DNA of 64,000 nucleotides from JBNKLG01 sp050292235. GTDB taxonomy: Bacteria; Pseudomonadota; Gammaproteobacteria; Chromatiales; Chromatiaceae. Both the position numbers and the translations under genes were made by a program. The DNA lies in assembly GCA_050292235.1 (NCBI GenBank), contig JBNKLG010000001.1, positions 62,001 through 126,000 of the forward strand, written 5' to 3'. The notes under the pieces were generated by a model. It had not been told where the DNA came from. It did no database searches and worked only from the letters and a program-made list of their open reading frames with translations. Numbering within the stretch: position 1 is the first letter of the stretch; each line of letters opens with the position of its first letter. Below, piece by piece: positions 36,236 through 44,342 of this stretch.

Positions 36236-36269
36236 AAAAAAAAGGCGCAGCCCCGCTAGAGGCTGCGCC
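36236..36269 (-). terminator. Rho-independent terminator of the sulfur globule-like genes
   Basis: A 9-bp perfect stem (GGCGCAGCC and GGCTGCGCC) with an 8-nt loop is followed on the minus strand by eight T residues (36243-36236). It lies 22 bp after the stop at 36292. Confidence 0.9.
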
Positions 36270-36291
36270 GATTCTCTGGTCTGAAAGGGAA

Positions 36292-37014
36292 TCAGGTAGC
36301 AGAAGGCTTTGCGCTGTCCTTAGGAGCTGGTTTGGCCGGTGCCTTGGCTTTTGGTGCTGTTGCTTTGGGTTTGGAACGATGCTCGTTCATCAACTTCATC
36401 GCAGCCTCACGACGGTTTTGCATCTGCTGCATCATAGCCTCACGATGGGCCTGGGACGCTTTCATCCGTTCTTGGAAGTATTGATCCACGTTGGGACCAT
36501 CAGGGTTGTTCTGAACACGGGGTGGCATGGTCGCAAAAGCGGGCCGTTGCGGACGCTGTGACAGCATCTCCTGACGGCGCTTTTGCATCTCTTCCATATG
36601 CTGTTGCCGGAATTGCTCTCGATTACCCATGATGGGGTGCCGCTCCATCATCTTCTGGTGGTGTTGCTTGGCTGCATGACGGCGCTCATTGAAAGAGTGG
36701 CCATAGGGACCAAATTGAGTGGGTGGCCTCCAGTATTGACCGGGGCTGGCTGGCATATTCTGTGGCTGATAGGTGCCAGGGGCAGGTTGGAGTGGTCCAC
36801 CATAGTAGGAATAGGGGGCGTAGTAATAGGGGTGGTCGTGGTTGTATCCACGTCCCCAGCTGTTGCCATTGCCGCGAGCGCTCATGTTGAAATTCATGTC
36901 GCCCCAGCCGTCACCGGTTCCGTTGTTGCCCCAGGCGCCTGGGCCCCACCAGGCGCTGGCAGAGGCAGAAAACAGCAATGCGGCAGCCGCCGCTGCCAGG
37001 ATGGTCGTCTTCAT
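36292..37014 (-). CDS. Sulfur globule protein-like, with Met/Arg/His-rich tail
   Basis: A 240-aa exported protein. Seen: signal peptide ending SASA-WWGPG, then a Gly/Asn/Tyr/Trp-rich region containing GDGWGDMNFNMSARGNGNSW and a Tyr run (HPYYYAPYSYYGG). This core is shared almost exactly with the next gene upstream and resembles the envelope proteins of periplasmic sulfur globules in Chromatiaceae. From about residue 100 it carries a long charged tail rich in Met, Arg, Gln and His that ends in Lys/Ala/Pro repeats. That tail is not typical for the small Sgp proteins. I infer a globule-associated structural protein. It is probably cotranscribed with the shorter paralog and ended by the terminator at 36236. 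Confidence 0.72.
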   Translation of the reverse strand: MKTTILAAAAAALLFSASASAWWGPGAWGNNGTGDGWGDMNFNMSARGNGNSWGRGYNHDHPYYYAPYSYYGGPLQPAPGTYQPQNMPASPGQYWRPPTQFGPYGHSFNERRHAAKQHHQKMMERHPIMGNREQFRQQHMEEMQKRRQEMLSQRPQRPAFATMPPRVQNNPDGPNVDQYFQERMKASQAHREAMMQQMQNRREAAMKLMNEHRSKPKATAPKAKAPAKPAPKDSAKPSAT

Positions 37015-37104
37015 GTGTCACCTAAATTCAGTTTGGATTACTCAGGCTTGAGGGTTTGCACGTCCCTGTGCAGAGGAATCAATCAGGGATTCCCGAAGTG
37101 CTCC

Positions 37105-37458
37105 TTACTTGGTTTGAGGAGCTGCTGGCGCGGCGGGGGCGATAGGTGCGCCCGGAGGAGCCATCGGGGCGCCATAAGGATAGCCATAGGGAGCACCGTA
37201 AGGTGCGCCATAGTAGGGGTTGCCATAGCCGTAGGGGCCATAGTAATAGGGCTGGTAGCTGTTGTAGCCACGGCCCCAGCTGTTGCCATTACCGCGAGCG
37301 CTCATGTTGAAGTTCATGTCGCCCCAGCCGTCGCCCATCATATCGTTGTCGTTACCCCAGCCGCCGGGGCCGCCACCCCAAGGTCCCCACCAGGCATTGG
37401 CGGAAGCAGAAGCGGCCAGCAGAGCAGCGATGGAAGCAGCTTTGATCAGATTATTCAT
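37105..37458 (-). CDS. Sulfur globule protein-like (Sgp family)
   Basis: A 117-aa exported protein from the ATG at 37458, with GGAGA 9 nt upstream. Seen: signal peptide (AASIAALLAASASANA), WWGPWGGGPGG, the shared GDGWGDMNFNMSARGNGNSW core, and a long Gly/Tyr/Pro tract (PYYYGPYGYG and repeated YGAP units) with an Ala/Pro-rich end. Composition and layout fit the SgpA/B/C proteins that coat periplasmic sulfur deposits in purple sulfur bacteria. It has no enzymatic motif. The pair suggests that the organism stores elemental sulfur during sulfide or thiosulfate oxidation. A short direct repeat lies upstream. Confidence 0.8.
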   Translation of the reverse strand: MNNLIKAASIAALLAASASANAWWGPWGGGPGGWGNDNDMMGDGWGDMNFNMSARGNGNSWGRGYNSYQPYYYGPYGYGNPYYGAPYGAPYGYPYGAPMAPPGAPIAPAAPAAPQTK

Positions 37459-37524
37459 TACACTCTTCTCCAAAATAGTCATTGTTGCGTTCAGGTCGAG
37501 AGGTCGACCATGGAGAAGTACTTT

Positions 37525-37550
37525 ATTAGTAAATACTAAAATTAGTAAAT
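37525..37550 (-). promoter_or_regulatory. Direct repeat upstream of the sgp-like genes
   Basis: Two identical 10-mers, ATTAGTAAAT at 37525-37534 and 37541-37550, have a 16-bp period in very AT-rich DNA 67-92 bp before the start codon. They could be an operator or an AT-rich UP-type element. No regulator is known for it. Confidence 0.35.
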
Positions 37551-37647
37551 AGAATTTTTCTATATGCGGATAATCTTTTCTTAAAGAAAGACAAGAAGGC
37601 TGGCTCCGCCGGAGCGTGGCTAAGGGATGGGCGATAAGGGTATGGGG

Positions 37648-37680
37648 TTGGGCAATGGAAAGAGGGATTCCATTGCCCAA
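37648..37680 (-). terminator. Hairpin downstream of mlaA
   Basis: A perfect 12-bp inverted repeat (37648-37659 with 37669-37680) with a 9-nt loop lies 39 bp past the mlaA stop. It lacks a T-tract, so it is a 3' structure or weak terminator. Confidence 0.5.
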
Positions 37681-37718
37681 TAGAGGGGGCGGGTTAAAAA
37701 ATCAGCTTCTGATCAGAT

Positions 37719-38474
37719 TTACCAGTCACTGGTTGTGGCATCTGTGCTTCCATCAGCTGCCGCGCCTCCTTTGTTGTCATCAATCAGGCTTTGCCGGTGT
37801 TGCAGATAGGCGTCTCTGAGATAGGTGTAGCGGTCCAGAGCGGCCACATCCAGAACCTCTTCGGCGTTGAGCAGATCGGCCCTGGTGTCAATATAGGAGA
37901 CCAGCCAAAGACCCCATTGCCAATCTTCGGTGATGCCATATTTCCATTCTCTGGGCCAATCCGGTGTGCCAGCGTAGTTGAGGGGGTCCATATACCAGTC
38001 GCCAACCTTGCCCACACTATCACGCAGGTCACTGGGGCCGAGGATGGGCCAGACGATGTAGGGTCCGGCTGGAACGCCCCAGTAGCCCAGGGTCTGACCA
38101 AAATCTTCACCGGTCTTCTCCAGCCCCATGCGGGTGGCGACATCAAAGAGACCGCCGATGCCAATGGTGGTGTTGACGGCAACACGTCCGGTGTCGGACA
38201 GGGCGCGAGTGGGCTTTAGCTGCAGCAGGTTGTTGATGGCTGACCCGATGTCGCTCAGATTGGCAAAAAAGTTGGTGATGCCCTGATCCACCGGCTCTGG
38301 TGTGATAGCCTTATAGCCCTTGGCAAGGGGATGGATCACGGCCTTGTCCACGCCCTCGTTGAAGCTGAATACGGCGCGGTTGACGCTCTCAAGTGGATCT
38401 TGAGGGCTTTGGGTCTCAGTAGTGGCGCAGCCTGTCAGCAGCATGATTAAACAGGCCGCCAACAGGTGGCGCAT
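37719..38474 (-). CDS. mlaA: Intermembrane phospholipid transport lipoprotein MlaA (VacJ)
   Basis: Outer-membrane lipoprotein that removes mislocalised phospholipids from the outer leaflet and hands them to MlaC. Seen: lipobox LLTGC at the end of the signal peptide, and family blocks DPLESVNRAVFSFNEGVDKAV, NFFANLSDIGSAINNLLQ, GLEKTGEDFGQTLGYWGV, GPYIVWPILGPSDLRDSVG. The ATG at 38474 has GAAGGA just upstream; 38492 is an alternative. The rest of the Mla system is not in the window. The C-terminal tail is Asp/Ser/Thr/Ala rich and probably unstructured. Confidence 0.95.
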   Translation of the reverse strand: MRHLLAACLIMLLTGCATTETQSPQDPLESVNRAVFSFNEGVDKAVIHPLAKGYKAITPEPVDQGITNFFANLSDIGSAINNLLQLKPTRALSDTGRVAVNTTIGIGGLFDVATRMGLEKTGEDFGQTLGYWGVPAGPYIVWPILGPSDLRDSVGKVGDWYMDPLNYAGTPDWPREWKYGITEDWQWGLWLVSYIDTRADLLNAEEVLDVAALDRYTYLRDAYLQHRQSLIDDNKGGAAADGSTDATTSDW

Positions 38475-38661
38475 GAGTCCTTCAATATTCATTGGTTTAT
38501 CCGGTGTTTCCACATAGTAACGACATCGTGCCTAGTTTAAGACTGATAGCTTTCCATTGTAGCCAAGGTACGAAATGGTATCAATGATGATGATAAGGTT
38601 GGCGTCATATTTTGTTCCAAATAAGTTTGTTTTTATTAATTAGTTAAAAGATAAAGTTAAT

Positions 38662-39315
38662 ATGAATTCTCACTATAGTGATCCCTCGATGGCCGGGCCG
38701 GTGATGCATCGCCGTTTTCGTGGCTTTTTGCCGGTGATCGTGGATGTGGAGACCGGCGGTTTTGATCCCGAGACCAACCCGTTGCTGGAGGTGGCGTTGG
38801 TGTTGGTGCGTATGGATGGTGCGGGCCTATTATATCCAGGCCGCTCCCTGAGCCATCACGTGGCTCCCTTCCCCGATGCGGTGATTGAGCCGGAGGCCAT
38901 CGAGTTCAATGGCATCGACCCCCACCATCCACTGCGGATGGCCCTGCCTGAGGGAGAGGCTTTGCGCGAGCTGTTCGAACCCGTGCGCCAGGCGGTAAAA
39001 AAAACTGGCTGTACCCGTGCGATCCTGGTGGGGCACAACGCCGCTTTTGATCTCAGTTTTATCAACGCCGCAGCTCGGCGGGCGGGGATCAAACGCAACC
39101 CTTTTCATCCCTTCAGCACCCTCGATACCGTCTCTCTTTCAGCCCTCATCTATGGCCAAACCGTCCTGGCCAAGGCCGCCAAAGCAGCGGGTATGGACTG
39201 GAACGGTAAAGAGGCCCATGCGGCGCTCTATGATGCCGAAAAGACCGCAGAACTTTTCTGTCGGATCCACAATACCTGGCAGCAGCAGGCGGCAGAACAT
39301 CCGTGGATGGTGTGA
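38662..39315 (+). CDS. rnt: Ribonuclease T
   Basis: DEDDh 3'-5' exoribonuclease that trims tRNA and other stable RNA 3' ends. Seen: VDVETGGF with D28 and E30, EFNGIDPHHP, VGHNAAFDLSF with the third acidic residue, KRNPFHPFSTLDT, and HAALYDAEKTAELF with the final His and Asp. The 217 aa compare with 215 in E. coli, with clear colinearity. The start is the first ATG; an internal ATG at 38704 would still keep the whole nuclease fold. It is divergent from mlaA and followed after a short gap by murU. Confidence 0.95.
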   Translation: MNSHYSDPSMAGPVMHRRFRGFLPVIVDVETGGFDPETNPLLEVALVLVRMDGAGLLYPGRSLSHHVAPFPDAVIEPEAIEFNGIDPHHPLRMALPEGEALRELFEPVRQAVKKTGCTRAILVGHNAAFDLSFINAAARRAGIKRNPFHPFSTLDTVSLSALIYGQTVLAKAAKAAGMDWNGKEAHAALYDAEKTAELFCRIHNTWQQQAAEHPWMV

Positions 39316-39372
39316 TTCATATTTGAGTGGTGAGGCCTATTTCTGGCAGTGAGATCAGCTAGAATGCCATCC

Positions 39373-40047
39373 ATGAAAGCTATGATTCTGGCAGCAGGGC
39401 GCGGTGAGCGCATGCGGCCCCTGACCGACCACACCCCCAAGCCTCTGCTGCCGGTTGCTGGTAAGCCTCTGATCGTCCATCACATCGAGCGTCTGGTCCA
39501 AGCGGGATTTTCGGAGCTGGTGATCAACCATGCCCATTTGGGCCAGCAGATCGAAGCGCATTTGGGTGACGGTGCTTCCTGGGGGGTACGGATTCGATAT
39601 TCCCCCGAAGGCCAGGGTACTGCGCTGGAGACCGGTGGCGGCATCTTCCGCGCCTTGCCTCTGCTGGGCGAGGCCCCCTTCCTGGTCATCAATGGCGATG
39701 TGTGGACCGATGTCGATTTCCGTGTTTGTCGTGAGATCAAGCCCCAGGGTGAGGCCCACCTGATTCTGGTGAACAATCCTGAACACCATCCTAAGGGTGA
39801 TTTCCATCTGGTCGGGGATCAGGTGAGCGAAGTCGGTGCGCCCAAGCTGACCTTCAGCGGTATAGCCATCTATCGCCCCAACCTGTTCGAGGGCTGTGAG
39901 GATGGGGCCTTTTCAGTAGTGCCCCTGCTGCGTCGGGCCATAGCGGCGGGTCAGGTCAGCGGTGAGCATCATCAGGGCCTCTGGATCGATGTGGGGACGC
40001 CTCAACGGTTGCGAGAGGTGGAGGTCCTGTTGAAGGGCTTGTTCTAA
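39373..40047 (+). CDS. murU: N-acetylmuramate alpha-1-phosphate uridylyltransferase
   Basis: Nucleotidyltransferase that makes UDP-MurNAc in the cell-wall recycling route with AmgK, bypassing de novo MurA/MurB. Seen: the signature LAAGRGERMRPLTDHTPKPLLPV, GTALETGGGI, INGDVWTD with the metal-binding Asp, and a C-terminal WIDVGTPQRL. The length of 224 aa fits MurU, not the longer RmlA or GalU. The ATG at 39373 starts the family sequence exactly; 39364 is possible. amgK, often adjacent in other genera, is not seen here. Fifteen bp later creB starts, so a shared transcript is likely. Confidence 0.88.
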   Translation: MKAMILAAGRGERMRPLTDHTPKPLLPVAGKPLIVHHIERLVQAGFSELVINHAHLGQQIEAHLGDGASWGVRIRYSPEGQGTALETGGGIFRALPLLGEAPFLVINGDVWTDVDFRVCREIKPQGEAHLILVNNPEHHPKGDFHLVGDQVSEVGAPKLTFSGIAIYRPNLFEGCEDGAFSVVPLLRRAIAAGQVSGEHHQGLWIDVGTPQRLREVEVLLKGLF

Positions 40048-40061
40048 AGAGGAAAGAAACA

Positions 40062-40733
40062 ATGAGCACCGTACTGCTGGTCGAAGACGAAAGCGCTATC
40101 GCTGACACCCTGATCTACGCCCTCAGGGCCGATGGCTTCAGGGTGGAATGGCGGCAATTGGGGCAGGAGGCGGTGACGTTGGTGGCGGAATCTGCCGTCG
40201 ATCTGGTGATTCTTGACGTGGGACTGCCGGACATCAACGGCTTCGAGGTTTGCAAACAGATTCGGCGTTTTTCCGAACTGCCCATCCTCTTTCTGACCGC
40301 TCGCAGTGATGAGATCGATCGCGTGGTCGGTCTGGAGATCGGTGCCGATGATTATGTGACCAAGCCCTTCAGCCTGCGCGAACTGGTGGCACGGGTGCGG
40401 GCGATTCTCAAACGCACCCAGGTTGAAGGCCATTCGGTGACTGCAGCAGATCCCTGGCGGCATGACCCGGCGAGTCAAAGCCTCTCTTTTCAGGGGCAGG
40501 TTCTGGAGCTGACCCGCTACGAATACCGTATTCTGACTACCATGCTGGCGCAGCCCCAACGGGTTTTTACCCGCACCCAGTTGATGCAGTCGGCCTGGGA
40601 TGCGCCGGATCATAGTCTGGAGCGGGTGGTGGATACCCACATCAAGACCCTGAGGGCAAAACTGCGGTCCATCGATCCCACTGCCGAACTGATCAAGACC
40701 CATCGGGGCACGGGCTATAGCCTGCAATCATGA
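40062..40733 (+). CDS. creB: Response regulator CreB (OmpR family)
   Basis: DNA-binding response regulator. Seen: receiver domain with acidic pair E8-D9, phospho-acceptor D52 (LILDVGLPD), Thr in LTAR and K101, then a winged-helix domain (LELTRYEYRILTTMLAQPQRVFTRTQLM, VDTHIKTLRAKL, GTGYSL). Identity as CreB comes from the gene order creB-creC-creD. In E. coli the pair responds to carbon source and controls creD. In Aeromonas and Pseudomonas the orthologs affect beta-lactam response. Good ribosome site (AGAGGAAAG). The stop overlaps creC (ATGA). Confidence 0.93.
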   Translation: MSTVLLVEDESAIADTLIYALRADGFRVEWRQLGQEAVTLVAESAVDLVILDVGLPDINGFEVCKQIRRFSELPILFLTARSDEIDRVVGLEIGADDYVTKPFSLRELVARVRAILKRTQVEGHSVTAADPWRHDPASQSLSFQGQVLELTRYEYRILTTMLAQPQRVFTRTQLMQSAWDAPDHSLERVVDTHIKTLRAKLRSIDPTAELIKTHRGTGYSLQS

Positions 40734-42157
40734 GCCTGCATCTGCGTATCCTCCTGGGCTATGCCCTGGTTGTGAGTCTGGCGGTATTCGCCTTCATCTA
40801 TGGGGCGGTCAAGGAGCTGCGGCCCGGGGTGCGTCAGGCGACGGAACAGACTCTGGTCAATACCGCCAATCTGCTGGCGGAACTGGCGGCACCGGAGATT
40901 CTGGAGGGCAGCATCGATCAGGGGCGATTCAAACAGGCTGTGGATGCCTTTTTGCAGCGGCGCTTCAACGCCAAGATCTGGCACCTGACCTACGATGAGC
41001 CGGATATGCGTATCTATGTCGCCGATGCCAAAGGTCGGGTGGTGTTCGACTCGGTGGGTTTGGCTGTTGGGCAGGATTATTCGGACTGGAATGATGTACT
41101 GCTGACTCTGCAAGGTCAGTACGGTGTACGTTCTACCCTGGCTGATCCCGATGACAAGGCTTCATCGGTGATGTATGTCGCTGCCCCCATTCTCTACCAG
41201 GGCCAGCGGATTGGTGTTTTGACGGTTTCCCGACCCACCCTGAGTATGCAGCCCTATGTGGAATTTGCCCAATCCAAAGTGCGCCTTCTGGGGGCGGGCC
41301 TATTGCTTGCTGCCCTGGCGGTGTCGGTGGTCATCAGCTTCTGGATCACCCGCTCGATTCGAAAACTCACCCGATATGCCGATGATGTGAAGGCGGGAAA
41401 ACGGCTGGATGCTCCCAGGCTGGCTGAGAAGGAGCTGGCTCGGCTCAGCCATGCTATGGCGACCATGCGAAATGAGCTGGAGGGCAAGGAGTATGTCGAA
41501 CACTATGTGCATACCCTGACCCATGAGATCAAAAGCCCTTTGACGGCGGTGAGTGCAGCGACGGAGATCCTGGAACAGAATCCCTCCCTATCGGAGCGCC
41601 AGCGCTTTCTGAACAACATCAAGACCGAAACCCGGCGCATGCAGCAGTTGGTGGAGCGTCTGCTGAATCTGGCCACGGTGGAGAAACGGGCTGAATTGCG
41701 TGATGTGGCAATCTTCAGCCTGGGCGAACTGCTGGCCGAGGTGGTGCCGGGGAAGATGGCTCTGCTGGAAGAGAAGACGCTGACTTGGTCAGATCAGAGC
41801 GATCATAGCCTGCGAATTCGTGGCGAGGCCTTTCTGCTCAGACAGGCCCTGGGTAACTTGATCGACAATGCCATCGATTTCAGCCCCAAGGGCGGCACCA
41901 TTGGTTGCCGTTCTGAATTGGTCGACGGTCAGCTCTCCATCGAGATCGGCGATCAAGGGCCAGGCATTCCCGATTATGCCCTGGATCGGGTGACCGAACG
42001 CTTCTATTCCCTGCCGCGTCCCGATGGCGGTGAGAAGAGTACCGGGCTGGGGCTGGCCTTTGTGCATGAGGTGGCCGAGCTGCACCAGGGGCGGATTACA
42101 TTGACCAATCAGATCCAGGGCGCGGTGGCCAGGTTTCAGCTTCCTGTCGCCGAATAG
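40730..42157 (+). CDS. creC: Sensor histidine kinase CreC
   Basis: Inner-membrane kinase partner of CreB. Seen: TM1 (about 7-25), a periplasmic sensor domain (about 26-183), TM2 (about 184-207, LLAALAVSVVISFWI), a HAMP linker, H-box LTHEIKSPLTAV with H265, N-box (GNLIDNAIDFSP), G1 (IGDQGPGIP), F (RFYSL) and G2 (STGLGLAFV). All catalytic motifs are intact. The 475 aa match E. coli CreC (474). It overlaps creB by 4 nt and is followed 100 bp later by creD. Confidence 0.93.
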   Translation: MSLHLRILLGYALVVSLAVFAFIYGAVKELRPGVRQATEQTLVNTANLLAELAAPEILEGSIDQGRFKQAVDAFLQRRFNAKIWHLTYDEPDMRIYVADAKGRVVFDSVGLAVGQDYSDWNDVLLTLQGQYGVRSTLADPDDKASSVMYVAAPILYQGQRIGVLTVSRPTLSMQPYVEFAQSKVRLLGAGLLLAALAVSVVISFWITRSIRKLTRYADDVKAGKRLDAPRLAEKELARLSHAMATMRNELEGKEYVEHYVHTLTHEIKSPLTAVSAATEILEQNPSLSERQRFLNNIKTETRRMQQLVERLLNLATVEKRAELRDVAIFSLGELLAEVVPGKMALLEEKTLTWSDQSDHSLRIRGEAFLLRQALGNLIDNAIDFSPKGGTIGCRSELVDGQLSIEIGDQGPGIPDYALDRVTERFYSLPRPDGGEKSTGLGLAFVHEVAELHQGRITLTNQIQGAVARFQLPVAE

Positions 42158-42257
42158 CTCTCCACCTAAAACACACAATTTCCACATGCAAGGCACACGG
42201 CCGGTACATTTGGGCGGCATAAGCTGTTACTGAGTTTAATCAGGACAGGAACCCATC

Positions 42258-43646
42258 ATGTTTCGTGGCAACAAGTTTTACCTCAAAGTTTTCGTCGTTT
42301 CTACCTTGGCCATCACGCTGTTCATTGCCCTCTCGGTGATCGAGGATGTGATTTCAGAGCGTATGAGATACCGGGAAATGGTTCGGAACGATATCGCCAG
42401 CAGTTGGACCGGTGAGCAACTGCTGGCGGGACCCGTTGTTGCCATTCCCTACAAGAAACAGTGGTACGAGAAGGTGTGGGACAGGGAAAAAAAGATCTAT
42501 CTGCAAGAGAGCAGGGAGGCATGGGGCACCTTTTATCTGGCGCCACAAACGCTGAAAACCCAGGCTCAGGTCAAAACCGAAACCCGCTACCGCGGTATCT
42601 ACGGTGTGCCGGTCTACTCCTCTGAACTGGTGATCTCTGGTCAGTTTTCTACTGAAAAGCTGCGCGCCTTTGCCAGCAAAAGGGATAACGACAGCATTGT
42701 TGAATGGGGCAAACCCTATCTCAGTGTGGGTGTCAGCGACAGCCGGGGTATTGCCAACCAACCGGAGCTGAATTGGGGCAAGCAGAAGCTGGCCTTCTCT
42801 CCAGGCACTAACACCCCTTACTACCCGCAGGGCATTCATGCGGAATTGCCCGGCTTCAAACTGAATCAGCTCGAGCAGCAGAATTTTCAGTTCCACCTGA
42901 GCTTGAGAGGGATGGAAAAGCTCATGTTTACCCCCAGTGGCCTGGATACCCAGGTAGCGGTAAACGCGGATTGGCGGCACCCGAGTTTTCTTGGCGTCTT
43001 TCTGCCTGCCGAACGTGAGGCGGATAGCACGGGATTTCGCTCAAACTGGAAGGTCTCCTCCTTTGCCTCAGACCTGGAAACCCAGATCCATAAGGCCAAC
43101 CACATGGAAAAGGCCGATTTGACCAGCCAAATGTTTGGCGTCTCTCTGATCAATCCGGTGGATGTCTATACCCAGTCCGATCGTTCGGTGAAGTACGGCT
43201 TTCTCTTCATCGGTCTGACCTTCATCGCCTACTTTTTGTTCGAGGTGCTGAAACAGCTGAGGATTCATCCGGTGCAGTACATCCTGGTGGGGCTGTCGCT
43301 GTCTCTGTTTTACCTGTTGTTGATCGCTTTGTCTGAACATATTGGATTTACCTTGGCTTACGGTTTGGGGACCCTGGGCTGTGTGGGGCTTCTGATGGTC
43401 TACAGCGGGGCCATTCTCCGCAGCATGCGCCTGGGCGCAGGTCTGGGTGGGTTGATTACGGGTCTCTACGCCATGCTTTACGTCATTCTTCAGTCTGAAG
43501 ACCATGCTTTGCTGATGGGCACCCTCCTGCTGTTTGGCCTGCTGGCTATGCTTATGATCGGCACCCGCCATCTGGATTGGTATGAAATTACGGAGCGGAT
43601 GTCCTCAAAGGCTCACCTCCCAGTTTCCCAGCCTGAGGGGGAGTGA
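42258..43646 (+). CDS. creD: Inner membrane protein CreD
   Basis: Integral membrane protein under CreBC control, linked to envelope and beta-lactam stress in relatives; its molecular activity is unknown. Seen: N-terminal TM (about 8-27), a long periplasmic domain with family motifs GPVVAIPYKK, RYRGIYGVPVYSSEL, FGVSLINPVDVYTQSDRSVKYGFLFI, then five or six C-terminal TM helices. The length of 462 aa is close to E. coli CreD (450). The upstream 100 bp hold no clean TTCAC-N6-TTCAC cre tag, only a degenerate version. The stop overlaps the start region of the B12-binding gene. Confidence 0.93.
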   Translation: MFRGNKFYLKVFVVSTLAITLFIALSVIEDVISERMRYREMVRNDIASSWTGEQLLAGPVVAIPYKKQWYEKVWDREKKIYLQESREAWGTFYLAPQTLKTQAQVKTETRYRGIYGVPVYSSELVISGQFSTEKLRAFASKRDNDSIVEWGKPYLSVGVSDSRGIANQPELNWGKQKLAFSPGTNTPYYPQGIHAELPGFKLNQLEQQNFQFHLSLRGMEKLMFTPSGLDTQVAVNADWRHPSFLGVFLPAEREADSTGFRSNWKVSSFASDLETQIHKANHMEKADLTSQMFGVSLINPVDVYTQSDRSVKYGFLFIGLTFIAYFLFEVLKQLRIHPVQYILVGLSLSLFYLLLIALSEHIGFTLAYGLGTLGCVGLLMVYSGAILRSMRLGAGLGGLITGLYAMLYVILQSEDHALLMGTLLLFGLLAMLMIGTRHLDWYEITERMSSKAHLPVSQPEGE

Positions 43647-43648
43647 GG

Positions 43649-44206
43649 ATGAAGATTATGATCATGCATCTGCCACACCCCACCATCGGTTGCCGATTGC
43701 CAGATGAAAAATTGCCACCCATGGGTCTGCTGGTTTTGACGGGGCATTTACTGAGTGAGGGGCATCAGGTCTCTTTGGTCGATGGTGAGGCGAGTTCTCG
43801 GTCGATTCGGGAGATACAGCAGGAGGCAAAGCAGCATGGGCCGGATGTGGTGCTCTTCAGCCACGCTGGCGTATCTCCGGCTGATCCGATCATTACTGAG
43901 GTCAGCCGGGCGATGAGAGAGGTGTTGCCCAATGTCACCCTGGTAGCAGGAGGTATCTATCCCATTTGCTTCTGGAGGCAGGTACTTCGCTGTCAGCCTC
44001 AGATTGATGTGGTAGTGAGAGGGGAAGGGGAGGATATTGTTCGCCGCTTGATCCGGGCGTTGGCAAAAAAGGCGCCTCTTGACTCGGTAGAGGGTGTCGC
44101 CTTTCGAAATGCGGGCGTTGCGATTTCAACCCGGTCGCCTCAATCGGTCACAAACAGGAGGCATAATCGGCTGGATTGGGGGGCAATTCATCAGTTCATG
44201 CACTGA
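43649..44206 (+). CDS. Orphan cobalamin-binding domain protein (radical SAM part missing)
   Basis: About 185 aa covering the N-terminal B12-binding (Rossmann) domain of class B radical SAM enzymes such as the BchE type. Seen: PPMGLLVLTGHLLSEGHQVSLVDGE, PDVVLFSHAGVSP, TLVAGGIYPICFW and DVVVRGEGEDIV, the usual B12-domain landmarks. The protein stops at LDWGAIHQFMH, just where the linker to the radical SAM barrel would begin, and no CxxxCxxC follows in any nearby frame. It may be a truncated gene or a stand-alone corrinoid or small-ligand sensor. It starts at or overlaps the creD stop (a GTG at 43643 is also possible), so it may be translated with creBCD. Confidence 0.7.
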   Translation: MKIMIMHLPHPTIGCRLPDEKLPPMGLLVLTGHLLSEGHQVSLVDGEASSRSIREIQQEAKQHGPDVVLFSHAGVSPADPIITEVSRAMREVLPNVTLVAGGIYPICFWRQVLRCQPQIDVVVRGEGEDIVRRLIRALAKKAPLDSVEGVAFRNAGVAISTRSPQSVTNRRHNRLDWGAIHQFMH

Positions 44207-44342
44207 CGACGATAGGGGGGCGGAAGCTTAGAGGGAACGCAGAAAATGAAATGGCTATTCTATCTCTTTTTATGCAATAGAATAATCGCCTTAAAGATTG
44301 TCAACCTCCCATTTTCTATTCCTTTTGTCTATAAATGGATAG

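Noticed and set aside
36583..37539. Plus-strand open frame across both sulfur globule-like genes
   Set aside because: Caused by reading Gly/Tyr-rich repeats backwards; the two minus-strand genes have signal peptides and a terminator.
42158..42257. Possible cre tag (TTCAC-N6-TTCAC) before creD
   Set aside because: Only a degenerate TTCCAC/GGCAC match could be found; not enough to call a CreB site.
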